The position numbers and the translations under genes were made by a program. A stretch of 18,366 nt of DNA from an uncultured bacterium (GTDB lineage: Bacteria > Bacillota > Clostridia > Lachnospirales > Lachnospiraceae): assembly GCA_947088515.1 (NCBI GenBank), contig CAMUHA010000045.1, positions 1 through 18,366 on the forward strand, in the 5' to 3' direction. A model generated the notes under the pieces. The model saw nothing but the letters and a program-made list of their open reading frames with translations, did not search any database and was not told the DNA's origin. Shown piece after piece: positions 1-8,185 of this stretch (position 1 is the stretch's first letter; every line of letters starts with the position of its first letter).

Positions 1-61
1 TTTCCAGTTCACTTTCTTTCATTCCCTGCCTCCCTGCTTTCCCACTAACATCCTGCAAAAA

Positions 62-121
62 TCCCTATATATACCCTGTATAAGGGGTACAAGGGTATAT
101 ATACCCCTTATTACCCTTGTA
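62..121. repeat. Cluster of interlocking inverted repeats
   Basis: Three perfect inverted repeats overlap each other. ATAAGGGGTA (80-89) pairs with TACCCCTTAT (102-111). TACAAGGGTA (88-97) pairs with TACCCTTGTA (112-121). GGGTATATATACCC (93-106) is itself a 14-bp palindrome, and TATATACCC (68-76) repeats at 98-106. The two long stems share bases, so only one can form at a time. The cluster lies about 150 bp downstream of the VapE stop on the leftward transcript. It could be a protein-binding array, a replication origin element or an RNA switch; the sequence does not decide which. Confidence 0.75.
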
Positions 122-268
122 TTATTATCTCTATAAGAGAGAATGTTGATATGTATACAGATGCCTTCATCCCCCGTATTTATAAGGCATCCGGCGTTAA
201 CACATGAATGTTTTTCTTTGTTTACTTGTTGACACCTGTCTGCTAACAACTCTTTAGTGGGAGAATGT
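122..268. other. Stretch downstream of VapE without a convincing gene
   Basis: A 119-codon leftward frame (19-378) runs through here, but it overlaps the end of VapE out of frame, has no convincing ribosome site and resembles no family I know. Within the stretch, TACTTGTTGAC (223-233) recurs at 277-287, across the VapE stop, each copy preceded by GAATGTTT. I see no promoter or T-tailed terminator. Confidence 0.4.
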
Positions 269-2695
269 TTACCCGCTACTTGTTGACCTTCGGAAGCCTC
301 TCTGCATCCCATATTCCCCACCAAAACGCATAGCCCCTTTCTGCCTTTCCCATCCCGGAAGTTTCTCAAGGATTCCATTGATTTCTCTTGAATCTGATTT
401 TTTCATCCTGCTATATCCTGGCATCTTAAAACACTCATTCCATATCTCCCACGCGCATACCCTGTCCCTGCGCATCAGCTGGTCCCCGTCATCCTGCTTC
501 CGCTCAAACTCTGATTCCAACCAGCTCCTGCGTTCATACTGGCTCCGTCCGTACCAGTCCCTGGGGACTTTCCTTTCCAAAAACTCTATAATCGCTCCTT
601 CAGAATAGGACGCCTCCCGGTGCTCATCCTGAACGCCCTCTGCAATCCTTTCAGACATATCCGACAATTTTAGTGGCTCCCCTATCATATACATTGCCAC
701 GGCCTCTGCCCATATCTGTGGCACCTCTCCCGGCAGGTCTTGCCAAATATTTTTTTTGTGAGGATGTAGCCCCAAGTCCACCGGCCAAAACCTGCGGTTT
801 CCCGTATAGTCCTTCAAAAATTCTGTCTCATTTGTGGTTCCTACAATAATGCACTGTCGCATATATTTTTCTGTCCGTTTCCCATAAGCCGCCCTGTATA
901 TGTCATCACATTTACTTAAAAACTGTTTTACGGAATTCATTTCAGACCTTGTAAACCCGGTTAGCTCCCCGGCCTCTATCAACCAGTATCCTTGAAGCAG
1001 TTCTGCCGCTTCCTTTCCTTCAAAGGTACACAATGAATCTGAATACCAGTCCATCCCAAGGTACCGAAAAAAGGTGCTTTTCCCTATCCCCTGTCGTCCG
1101 GCAAGAATAAGCATGGTATCAAATTTTATTCCTGGGTTGAATATTCGCGCTACTGCTCCCACAAGAGTCTTCCTTATGGCCTCCCTTGTATACGGTGTAT
1201 CCTCAGCTCCAAAATAATCAGCAAGAAGTGTATCCACCCTTGGGGAACCATCCCATACTATAGAGAGAAGATAGTCCCTAAGCTTATGTACCCTATGGCT
1301 CATGGCAAACACCGCAAACCCATCTGCAATACGGTCCTTACCCGTGATTTGGTATACCAGCTCCATATAATTACGCAATCCGGCATCATCCCCATCTGTC
1401 CACTGCCTTTCCGCATAGGGATATACCTGTGGCTCCCATGGTAGTGGCGCACATACCACCGCCCGTCCTGACATTTCGTCATGGTATATCCTTCCTGTCA
1501 GCCTTGGGTCATTTCCAAGCACCAACTGCACGTTCTGAATTGTGTTTAGAAAACTTCCCGTCTGCCTGTTCGTCTGGAGCTTCAACACCCAGGACTGGTC
1601 CGTCTGAACTGTTTCTGCACCTGAAAATCCGCTTAGGGCATTCTCATATCTTTCTTTCGCCATCATATCAGACACCGCCGGTATTTCGGCCGCAAACTGA
1701 CACATGGATTTAAAAGAGGGCAGATTTCCCACTGGCGTATCCGGCTTTGCCTCGTCATCCTCATCCCCAAACTTATGCAGCCGTACCATGTCAAAGGCAT
1801 TGACCAGTTTTCCAGAACAGGGGTCCGTTGCATGGTGGCTGTAAAGGAACCTGCCATTTTCATACAGCACAGCACCGCCCACAGTACTACCCTCCGTATA
1901 AGTAAAACGGGCAGAATCATCCGTGTTTGCGTAAACACCTGGCAGGAACTGTTCCATTGCTTCTTCTATAGAAAAATTTCTGCAGAAAGCGCCTACAATT
2001 CCTTTCTTTTCCAGCGGATCCCCCTGCTTTTTTGCTGACCTGTCCCGTATTCTGGCTGCCCCCGGCACTTCCGGCCATTCCCTTATATTTTTCCAGTCCG
2101 TATACAGACCCAGCATTCCATCCTTTGACAAGAACGGCTTGTCTTCATATAGAAAAACAAATTCACTGTCCGCACTGCAGCCCGGCCAGTACATAAGTCT
2201 GACTGGTTCAAAAGTTGTGGGATCAAAGATTCCCATACCAATAAAGCCTGCCAGCTTTCGCGCTACTGGCTCATATTCATCCGGGCTGCACGGTTCGTCC
2301 AGGGGAATAATAATACGGAGTCTTGGTGCCGCCCCTTCATGTTTTCTGGTAGAGTATACGGCATAAGCGCACCCAAGCCCAGACAGGATATTAAGCACTT
2401 TTTGGGCACCTCCCGGCTCTATATTATCCGCATCCAACGTAATCAGCCACCGCTCCCCTGCGTTTTCATTCCTACGGCGCATTCCTTTGAGGCTTCCCCC
2501 TACAAATCCACCTATGTCCTTCAGCTTATCCTGCTCCGGTTTTGGCAGGGACTTATATACGTCAAATGTTTCCTGTGTCCTTACCGGACGGGATATTTTC
2601 AGTATAAAGTCGGACCAGTACATTTCCTGTCCCGTCCATATGGTTGCCTTCCTGCTGGTTCCAGTGGTTATTTTAATCGGTCTGTCATATTTCAC
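269..2695 (-). CDS. VapE-family phage primase-helicase
   Basis: 808-residue replication protein of the virulence-associated E family, expected to prime and unwind phage DNA. The N-terminal third looks like an archaeo-eukaryotic primase domain. It has the metal-binding pair Asp88-x-Asp90 in LDAD, an STRKH segment with His119 for the second motif, and RLMYWPG near 166-172 as a possible third. The C-terminal half is a superfamily 3-like ATPase: Walker A GRQGIGKST at 533-541, Walker B-like LIEAGEL with Glu574 and Glu577, a sensor Asn in VGTTNETEF near 622, and paired arginines in GNRRFWP (634-635). The start is GTG at 2693-2695, preceded by GGAAGGGACGGG and 17 bp after the polymerase stop, so it is cotranscribed. 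Motifs are intact. The family assignment is firm; the primase activity is inferred. Confidence 0.93.
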   Translation of the reverse strand: MKYDRPIKITTGTSRKATIWTGQEMYWSDFILKISRPVRTQETFDVYKSLPKPEQDKLKDIGGFVGGSLKGMRRRNENAGERWLITLDADNIEPGGAQKVLNILSGLGCAYAVYSTRKHEGAAPRLRIIIPLDEPCSPDEYEPVARKLAGFIGMGIFDPTTFEPVRLMYWPGCSADSEFVFLYEDKPFLSKDGMLGLYTDWKNIREWPEVPGAARIRDRSAKKQGDPLEKKGIVGAFCRNFSIEEAMEQFLPGVYANTDDSARFTYTEGSTVGGAVLYENGRFLYSHHATDPCSGKLVNAFDMVRLHKFGDEDDEAKPDTPVGNLPSFKSMCQFAAEIPAVSDMMAKERYENALSGFSGAETVQTDQSWVLKLQTNRQTGSFLNTIQNVQLVLGNDPRLTGRIYHDEMSGRAVVCAPLPWEPQVYPYAERQWTDGDDAGLRNYMELVYQITGKDRIADGFAVFAMSHRVHKLRDYLLSIVWDGSPRVDTLLADYFGAEDTPYTREAIRKTLVGAVARIFNPGIKFDTMLILAGRQGIGKSTFFRYLGMDWYSDSLCTFEGKEAAELLQGYWLIEAGELTGFTRSEMNSVKQFLSKCDDIYRAAYGKRTEKYMRQCIIVGTTNETEFLKDYTGNRRFWPVDLGLHPHKKNIWQDLPGEVPQIWAEAVAMYMIGEPLKLSDMSERIAEGVQDEHREASYSEGAIIEFLERKVPRDWYGRSQYERRSWLESEFERKQDDGDQLMRRDRVCAWEIWNECFKMPGYSRMKKSDSREINGILEKLPGWERQKGAMRFGGEYGMQRGFRRSTSSG

Positions 2696-2715
2696 TGTTT
2701 TCCCGTCCCTTCCGC

Positions 2716-4680
2716 TTAGTCCTTCATATAGTATTCTGCCTCAAACCCTGCGGCGTCCAACGGCAGATCCGGCGCCCATGCAGGAGGCCTGCACAGCAGG
2801 GAGACTGCCTCTGCAAGGCTTTTTCCTGAATTTTTCGGCACCTCCAGTATTACTTCGTCATGAATATGAAAGTTAATCCTGTACCCTGCCAGGTGCAGGT
2901 TCATCATTGCACCAGCTAAAATGTCCCTGGCAACTGCTTGCACAATATTTTCCGTAAGTTTCCCCCCGTAGGTGGACACATACCCCCACCTTTTGGTTTT
3001 CTGATCCGCTCCCTGAAAGTGCACGGCATCCCGGCCAAGAGCATTCCTACGCACTTCCGGTTTATAATAATACAGCTCTCTTCCTCCCGGCAGACGGATG
3101 ATAAGGTAATCAGGGTCCCGGTCAAAAGTAATTCCGCAGGGCAGATGACTGGCTACCCCATACCGCACGGTTTCCAGCGCATGGCTTTCCACCGCATACC
3201 AGAAATCTACAATTCTCTGGTTGCTTCCCCTCCACCGTTTCACAATGTCTGGAAGTTCTTCCTCCGTAAGGCCCATTCTTAACGCCCCCAGTGATACCAG
3301 GGATCCTTTCCCGCCCTGATACCCCAGCGCAAGCTCCGCAAGTTTTCCCTTTCCACGAAGCTCATACTCCGGGTTCCCTTTTTTTATTCGATTGATATCC
3401 ACTCCGAACATGGCAGCAGCAGAGGCTTCATAAATTTTCCCATGGGTACGGAATACGTCAAGCCGCCATTTTTCCCCGGCCATCCATGAAAGCACCCTAG
3501 CTTCTATTGCAGAAAAATCTGCTATCAGGAACCGATTCCCCTTTCCAGGAACAAATGCCGTCCGTATCAGCTGGGAAAGGGTATCAGGCACGTTTCCATA
3601 GATAAGCTTCAGCGCATCTGTCTGCCTTTTCTTCACCAGTTTCCTTGCCACGTCCAGGGTTCCTATATGGTTTTTGGGAAGATTCTGCACCTGTACCAGC
3701 CGGCCTGCCCACCTTCCTGTACGGCTTGCTCCATAGAACTGCAGGAGCCCCCGGATCCGCCCGTCTGCACACATGCAGGTTTTCATCGCTTCATATTTTT
3801 TTACGGATGTTTTTCCAAGTTCCTGCCGTATTTTCAGCACCTCTCTGACAAGCTGTTTTTCATCCTTATTTGCCAGCGCCTCTGCAACTGTCTGTTTATC
3901 CAGGCTTTCAATCTCTAACTCTGAATTATCTTGGACCCACTGCATCAGCTGTTGTACACTGTTAGGGTTTTCAAGTCCGGTAAGGGCTTTTGCCCTGCCG
4001 GAAAGCTCTTCTCTTGTCTGCTCCGAAATAAAAAGCGCACCTTCTATTAGCTCACTGTCCATCTGCACCCCATGTTGGTTAATATACTGGTCCAGCACCC
4101 AGACTGCGTGTTCCTGTCCAGGCATAGGATAGCGTTCCAAAATTTTGTGAATCGCCATCTCTGTTTCCACATCCCGGATACAGTAAGATTTAAAAAGTTC
4201 CCATTTTTTTCTGTCATGATGCCACAGGTTTCTTTTTCTCCCATAATTGGTCTTTGTGGGTGTACAGGGAACACAGAAATAACGTATCAGCTGTTTTCCC
4301 ACTGCCATTTTCTGTCTGTCCTCTGGCAGCCCAAGCGCCTTTCCAAGCTGCCCCAGCGCTCCGGGCAGCCCACAATAATAAGCATGCACCATGGTACAGC
4401 ACCACTGCCATGTTTCTGTCCTAAAAAACTTCTCCAGGCAGTTTATCTCAAAAGCCGCATTGTGGGCTGTTTTTACCACCCCCGGATTGTCCAGGTCTTC
4501 AATAACCTGCACCGGCACCTGTTCTCCCGCCGCCAGGTCAATAACCTGAACGGGACCATAATCATATGCGTAAGCAAAAAGAAGTATTTCAAATGCGGGG
4601 GACCGCACATATTTGTACAGTCCTGCTTTTGCAATATCCACATCTGAAAATGTTTCAAGGTCAATATGAAGAGTCCTCAC
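2716..4680 (-). CDS. Phage family A DNA polymerase with 3'-5' exonuclease
   Basis: 654-residue DNA polymerase of the Pol I family, lacking a 5' nuclease domain, as usual for phage enzymes. The N-terminal proofreading exonuclease shows LHIDLET (Asp7, Glu9), HNAAFE (73-78, with Glu where Asp is more common) and Y-x3-D (Tyr166, Asp170). The polymerase domain has motif A DFSAIEAR (Asp388), motif B RGKGKLAELALGYQG (Arg442 to Tyr454) and motif C HDE (607-609). All catalytic residues are present. It starts at GTG 4678-4680, and its first bases overlap the stop of the upstream ssDNA-binding gene as GTGA, which implies translational coupling. With VapE and DUF2815 it forms a phage-encoded replisome. 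Confidence 0.95.
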   Translation of the reverse strand: MRTLHIDLETFSDVDIAKAGLYKYVRSPAFEILLFAYAYDYGPVQVIDLAAGEQVPVQVIEDLDNPGVVKTAHNAAFEINCLEKFFRTETWQWCCTMVHAYYCGLPGALGQLGKALGLPEDRQKMAVGKQLIRYFCVPCTPTKTNYGRKRNLWHHDRKKWELFKSYCIRDVETEMAIHKILERYPMPGQEHAVWVLDQYINQHGVQMDSELIEGALFISEQTREELSGRAKALTGLENPNSVQQLMQWVQDNSELEIESLDKQTVAEALANKDEKQLVREVLKIRQELGKTSVKKYEAMKTCMCADGRIRGLLQFYGASRTGRWAGRLVQVQNLPKNHIGTLDVARKLVKKRQTDALKLIYGNVPDTLSQLIRTAFVPGKGNRFLIADFSAIEARVLSWMAGEKWRLDVFRTHGKIYEASAAAMFGVDINRIKKGNPEYELRGKGKLAELALGYQGGKGSLVSLGALRMGLTEEELPDIVKRWRGSNQRIVDFWYAVESHALETVRYGVASHLPCGITFDRDPDYLIIRLPGGRELYYYKPEVRRNALGRDAVHFQGADQKTKRWGYVSTYGGKLTENIVQAVARDILAGAMMNLHLAGYRINFHIHDEVILEVPKNSGKSLAEAVSLLCRPPAWAPDLPLDAAGFEAEYYMKD

Positions 4681-5372
4681 CCTATTCCCATCACTCCCCC
4701 ACCCAGTGCCGGCCTGCCTGTAATCGGGTCAACTGGCTGTTGGTAAAACGCCTGTGTTTGTCCCGTCTGTCCGAAGGCCCCCGCTGCAGGCTGTCCGGAA
4801 GAAACAGTTCCCTGTGGAACGCCGGTGCCATATATAAATCCCCCTGTATAGGTATTGCTACCCCCAAAAGCTTCTTCCGCGGACACGTGCATAGCCAGCG
4901 GCTCCCCGTCTTCTATTTTCTGTACTGCATTCAGCCCGCACCCGATTCCCTTATTGCCATTGGTATTATAGGCAAAAAAATTAATGTTTGCCCTGATATA
5001 GCATCCACTGTAAATATCTGCAGGATTGATAATATTCTGCATATTCAGGTCAACAATTACAGGCTGGTTTTTTGCGGAGGCGGTCATGACCATGCAGCCC
5101 CTGCATTCTTCCCCAAAGGCTTCCCCGCTCTGGCGGTACCCATCACCATCGTAAATAGGTGTTTTACACATGGGCGGAATGGCCCCGTTAAATTTCTGGA
5201 TTCCGTCCCGTTTCGCCTTTTCTATTTCTGCAAATATGGCATTCAAGGTCACTGCATCCGTCTTGGGAATTAAAAGTGTGACCGAATATTTCGGCTCCCC
5301 TCCGTTTTCCGGGACCCTGGGCTGAAAAATATTTACATAACTTGCCCTTACTCTGCCTGTTGTTATCGCCAT
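4677..5372 (-). CDS. DUF2815 / Enc34-type single-strand DNA-binding protein
   Basis: 231 residues starting MAITTGRVRASYVNIFQPRV, the usual opening of the DUF2815 (Enc34 ssDNA-binding) family, an OB-fold protein that coats single-stranded DNA in phage replication. The start is the ATG at 5370-5372, placed by AAGGAGG seven bases upstream; an in-frame ATG 48 bases earlier has no such site. The body (1-160) is followed by a Gly/Gln/Pro-rich tail as in many SSBs. SAEEAFGG at 164-171 recurs at the C-terminus of the neighbouring DUF2800 protein. The stop overlaps the polymerase start. Function is inferred from the family. Confidence 0.9.
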   Translation of the reverse strand: MAITTGRVRASYVNIFQPRVPENGGEPKYSVTLLIPKTDAVTLNAIFAEIEKAKRDGIQKFNGAIPPMCKTPIYDGDGYRQSGEAFGEECRGCMVMTASAKNQPVIVDLNMQNIINPADIYSGCYIRANINFFAYNTNGNKGIGCGLNAVQKIEDGEPLAMHVSAEEAFGGSNTYTGGFIYGTGVPQGTVSSGQPAAGAFGQTGQTQAFYQQPVDPITGRPALGGGVMGIG

Positions 5373-5385
5373 GTCATCCTCCTTC

Positions 5386-6633
5386 TTAATTAAATGATAA
5401 ATATTCATTATCCCCGCCAAAAGCTTCCTCTGCTGATATTTTCTTTATCACCATTGCCGGCCGTGCATCATCTTCCGGCGCAAGCTTAGGCGCCCCCTGT
5501 GGTTTAATAATGTGCGGGGTAAGAATATTTTTCCTGTCTTCTTTATTTAGCAGTTTTTCCAGATTTGTCAGACTGATCGGCGTTTTGTTGTAAAGCGCTT
5601 CTTCTTCATACCCTGCCTTTTTCAGCTCTTGGAATACGACATCGGGATCCTGCAGTGCACGGCTGCTCCGCCCTTCTACAATTTTCCATCCGGGCACTGT
5701 CCCGCCGGATACAATTCTTTCAAGGGATATCTTTTCAAGATTTTCCACCCAGCTTTTTAAAAACATCGCCTTTTTCAGAAGCTGTCCCACTTCCTCCCAC
5801 GAAAGCAAGGGCGGAACCTTCCTCTTGTTCTCTTTGTCATCCCACGCTGCGTCCATCAGTGACATATTCCTGTCCACGGTTGCACGACACCTTCCGTATG
5901 CCTTGCAGAAGCCGTCCCTGCAGTAATTTTCTTTATCCCCCTGACAATAATCTGCCGGACAAAATTCCCCTTCCCCCCTGAACGCCTTTTCTGCTGCAGG
6001 TTTTACTACTGCCTCCCCCCACGTTAACAGCTCTTTCAGGGTGGCGCTCCATGAGGAACCGCCAGCTGCCCTTGGCTGAACAATATGGAGATGCACAGTT
6101 TCTATATTAAAAAGGAAGCCGTACTCCTGATAGGCTCCCAGAGCGTATAGCGCCAGCTGGTAATTTCCTTCCGCTTTCACTGGAATCCCTTTGCCATATT
6201 TAAAATCAATGATATGCAGTTCACCTCCATATATAATGAGGCAGTCCACTGTTCCAAATCCCTCTGGCGCCCAGTTGCCGTAATGCACTGTTTCTTCTAT
6301 TCGCAGGAACGGGGCTGCCGGAAAACCAAACGCTATCTGTGAGACATAATCAACATATTCATCTGTATGCCCTTCCATTTCCGGCTGGTAAAGGGCATCC
6401 TGCTGCAACTTTTTCAGTCTGCTTTTGTAAGTGCGCTCTGTCATGTTTTTATCTGTAAACAGCCGAAAAAGCTTCAGCTCACATATGCTGTGGGCTAAGG
6501 TACCTTCTTTTGCATAATCTGACTCTTTATCCGGAAGGCTGGCTTCAAGCTTTGCTGAAGGTGTGCAGTGTATCCATTTTTTCGCGCTGGAAGCTGATAA
6601 AAGCGCATGTGCCTTTTCTCCCTTTTTCCCCAT
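5386..6633 (-). CDS. DUF2800 RecB/Cas4-like PD-(D/E)XK nuclease
   Basis: 415-residue DUF2800 protein, related to the RecB/Cas4 exonuclease fold. Visible active-site pieces are EGTLAH (Glu43, His48), GFGTVD (Asp130), IIDFKYG (Asp143-Phe-Lys145) and the Q-x3-Y helix after Gln159. Five cysteines follow at 225, 230, 238, 243 and 249 and another is at Cys23; this resembles the iron-sulphur cluster arrangement of AddB/Cas4 nucleases, though a cluster is not proven. Paired with the ssDNA-binding protein next door, it probably acts in phage recombination or end processing. The ATG at 6631-6633 overlaps the previous stop as TGATG. The C-terminus is SAEEAFGG (400-407) plus DNEYLSFN. Confidence 0.88.
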   Translation of the reverse strand: MGKKGEKAHALLSASSAKKWIHCTPSAKLEASLPDKESDYAKEGTLAHSICELKLFRLFTDKNMTERTYKSRLKKLQQDALYQPEMEGHTDEYVDYVSQIAFGFPAAPFLRIEETVHYGNWAPEGFGTVDCLIIYGGELHIIDFKYGKGIPVKAEGNYQLALYALGAYQEYGFLFNIETVHLHIVQPRAAGGSSWSATLKELLTWGEAVVKPAAEKAFRGEGEFCPADYCQGDKENYCRDGFCKAYGRCRATVDRNMSLMDAAWDDKENKRKVPPLLSWEEVGQLLKKAMFLKSWVENLEKISLERIVSGGTVPGWKIVEGRSSRALQDPDVVFQELKKAGYEEEALYNKTPISLTNLEKLLNKEDRKNILTPHIIKPQGAPKLAPEDDARPAMVIKKISAEEAFGGDNEYLSFN

Positions 6634-7121
6634 CAGATTTTTGCACCTGCCTCCCTTAAGGCCCCTGCAAAGGCACTGTACTGTTCTTTCCGCAGTTCAG
6701 TCATGGCACGGATGCCAAAGTTTTGCAATATCCCCATCACCTGTGGCATCTTCCCGGAGCTGGTAAGGCCCGCTGCTGCCACCTGTAACTGTTCTATGGT
6801 GTATTCCTGGGCTGATGCCGTTATAGGTACGGATGGCTGCATAACGGCCCCCTGTGACGTGGGTGTTCCAAAAGCCGAGGCCGGACCAGATGCCTGTCCC
6901 TGCGGCGCTGGTGATCCAAAAGCTTGGACCGGACTGGATGCCTGTCCCTGCAGCGCTGGCGCCCCGAAAGCCGGAGCCGGATTTTGCACCGCCCCCTGCG
7001 GCTGCCATGTGCCTGACTGTTGTGTATCCATACTTTTTTGTTCACGCATATGTACCGCCAGTTCTTTGATGGCTTCTGCCACACCGTTTAATCCTTCAAC
7101 CATAATCCTAATTTCAATCAT
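6633..7121 (-). CDS. Phage linker protein with AFG repeats
   Basis: 162 residues with no family I can name. The N-terminus (1-35) is a charged, probably helical segment. Residues about 40-88 are a Gly/Pro/Ala/Gln-rich linker with three 16-residue units containing APAFGAP, VQAFGSP and ASAFGTP. The C-terminal 65 residues form a compact helical domain ending in QYSAFAGALREAGAKI, which looks conserved and is probably the functional end. The start ATG has GGAGGG eight bases upstream; the stop overlaps the DUF2800 start. Position directly before the nuclease suggests an accessory role in replication or recombination, but that is only inference. Confidence 0.8.
   Translation of the reverse strand: MIEIRIMVEGLNGVAEAIKELAVHMREQKSMDTQQSGTWQPQGAVQNPAPAFGAPALQGQASSPVQAFGSPAPQGQASGPASAFGTPTSQGAVMQPSVPITASAQEYTIEQLQVAAAGLTSSGKMPQVMGILQNFGIRAMTELRKEQYSAFAGALREAGAKI
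6862..7005 (-). repeat. 48-bp tandem repeat, three units
   Basis: Units begin at 6862, 6910 and 6958. The first two are nearly identical; the third diverges in its second half. They encode the 16-residue AFG-containing units of the 6633-7121 protein and keep its reading frame, so copy number can vary without breaking the gene. Confidence 0.85.
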
Positions 7122-7169
7122 CCTTTTTACCCTCCATTTTTTTTATTTCGCTGTAGTGCGTTTTTACTT

Positions 7170-7451
7170 TTAGCCCCTATCTGATTCTACTTCCAAACTT
7201 GTTCCCACTGTTATAATTGCTTTATCGTCTTCCCTACAGTCACACTTCTCTCCCGGATCCAGATGCGCCCCACAGTATGGGCATATATTGTTTCCCAAAA
7301 TTCCCACCTTCTTTCCCTGCGCCGTAAAACACGCTATCAAATTTTCAGACCTAAATCTGTCCCCTTCAGGCTCCTTTCTTTCACATGGCAGCGTCTTTGC
7401 TCCAACAACTTTCACGGTCCGGTTCTTCTTACCCAGCTTCACTATGGTCAT
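7170..7451 (-). CDS. Small phage zinc-ribbon protein
   Basis: 93 residues from MTIVKLGKK. The C-terminal third carries C-P-Y-C-G-A-H followed nine residues later by C-D-C, a typical four-cysteine zinc ribbon; no function is known to me. The start is uncertain. The frame is open to an ATG at 7521-7523 and another at 7503-7505, both inside the preceding gene and without a ribosome site. AAGGAAGG lies about 20 bases before the chosen ATG, somewhat far. I chose this start because the residues before it look non-conserved. It lies in the leftward early operon. Confidence 0.65.
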   Translation of the reverse strand: MTIVKLGKKNRTVKVVGAKTLPCERKEPEGDRFRSENLIACFTAQGKKVGILGNNICPYCGAHLDPGEKCDCREDDKAIITVGTSLEVESDRG

Positions 7452-7494
7452 AATTATAAATTTATGTATCTCTTTCACCTTCCTTACTGCTTTA

Positions 7495-7698
7495 TCACCA
7501 AACATCAAGAGTAAATAAAACATTTATAAATAACCAGAGCGCTGTTATCGTCATACCCGCAACGCCCATCAGGAGCAGTATCCAGCGCCAGTCAAAACTA
7601 CAGATTCCTGCCAGGTTCAAAATAATCAATGCAGATATTGCTAGCAGTGTAATCACAGTGATTATTTTAAAAAACTTATGCTTTCTTATTTTTTTCAT
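7495..7698 (-). CDS. Small two-helix membrane protein
   Basis: 67 residues with a basic start (MKKIRKHKFFK) and two hydrophobic segments, about 12-30 and 37-60, predicting a small inner-membrane hairpin protein. AGGAAAG sits four bases before the ATG. No family is recognised. It is in the leftward early operon, after the 49-residue gene; the next gene starts within or just after its end. Confidence 0.65.
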   Translation of the reverse strand: MKKIRKHKFFKIITVITLLAISALIILNLAGICSFDWRWILLLMGVAGMTITALWLFINVLFTLDVW

Positions 7699-7735
7699 CT
7701 TCTTTCCTAAAATACTTGTCCCTTTACGGAACCGC

Positions 7736-7885
7736 TTAGGCCGGTTCCTGGTTAATTTTTTTAATAGTCACTTCCATTGTGTCATAGTCCCATCCCATCT
7801 GGTCTGCGTACAGCCTTAAAAGGGTTTCTTTTATTCGGGCTGCACGTTCAGGCGTAATTTCCATGTCAATTTCAGCTTCCCTCAC
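7736..7885 (-). CDS. 49-residue phage protein, GTG start
   Basis: The frame reads VREAEIDMEITPERAARIKE and continues to KKINQEPA. It is an acidic, helical peptide with no recognised family. The start is GTG at 7883-7885, supported by a strong AAGGAGG seven bases upstream. The frame is open to an ATG at 7912, but that codon has no ribosome site. Codon use and spacing fit the leftward operon. It is a real gene by signals, of unknown function. Confidence 0.7.
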   Translation of the reverse strand: MREAEIDMEITPERAARIKETLLRLYADQMGWDYDTMEVTIKKINQEPA

Positions 7886-7966
7886 AAACAGACCTCCTTC
7901 CTGATGCTTCATTTTATGTGGGCGTGGTTTGTACTTATTTCAATTTCTAATAAAAACAGTTTTACT

Positions 7967-8152
7967 TTATTTTTCATACACTGATTTAGTTTCCGCGTCA
8001 TATACCAAAATCAACATATCGTTGTTTACATCTGTCAGCATCCCCTTGTTCCCATCCATGATGAGTGAAAAATATTCCATGGGAACTTCCTGCTGGAGCA
8101 GGTACTGTCTGATTTTATACTCTGCTATGCTTTTTGCGCCTTTTATTGCCAT
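7967..8152 (-). CDS. Small phage protein, unknown function
   Basis: 61 residues starting MAIKGAKSIAEYKIRQYL and ending YDAETKSVYEK, looking like a small mixed alpha/beta phage protein; no function can be assigned. The chosen ATG has AAAGGATGGAAAGG directly upstream. An alternative ATG at 8183-8185 would add 11 residues and immediately follows the stop of the preceding small frame (TAAATG), which could mean coupling, but it lacks a good ribosome site. Confidence 0.65.
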   Translation of the reverse strand: MAIKGAKSIAEYKIRQYLLQQEVPMEYFSLIMDGNKGMLTDVNNDMLILVYDAETKSVYEK

Positions 8153-8185
8153 CGCCTTTCCATCCTTTCTGTATGCAAACTGCAT

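Noticed and set aside
19..378. 119-codon leftward frame after VapE
   Set aside because: It overlaps VapE out of frame, lacks a ribosome site, and runs through the inverted-repeat cluster; the peptide looks random.
4072..5273. Long rightward frames opposite the polymerase and DUF2815 genes
   Set aside because: These are antisense shadows of genes with complete motifs; no ribosome sites or family features.
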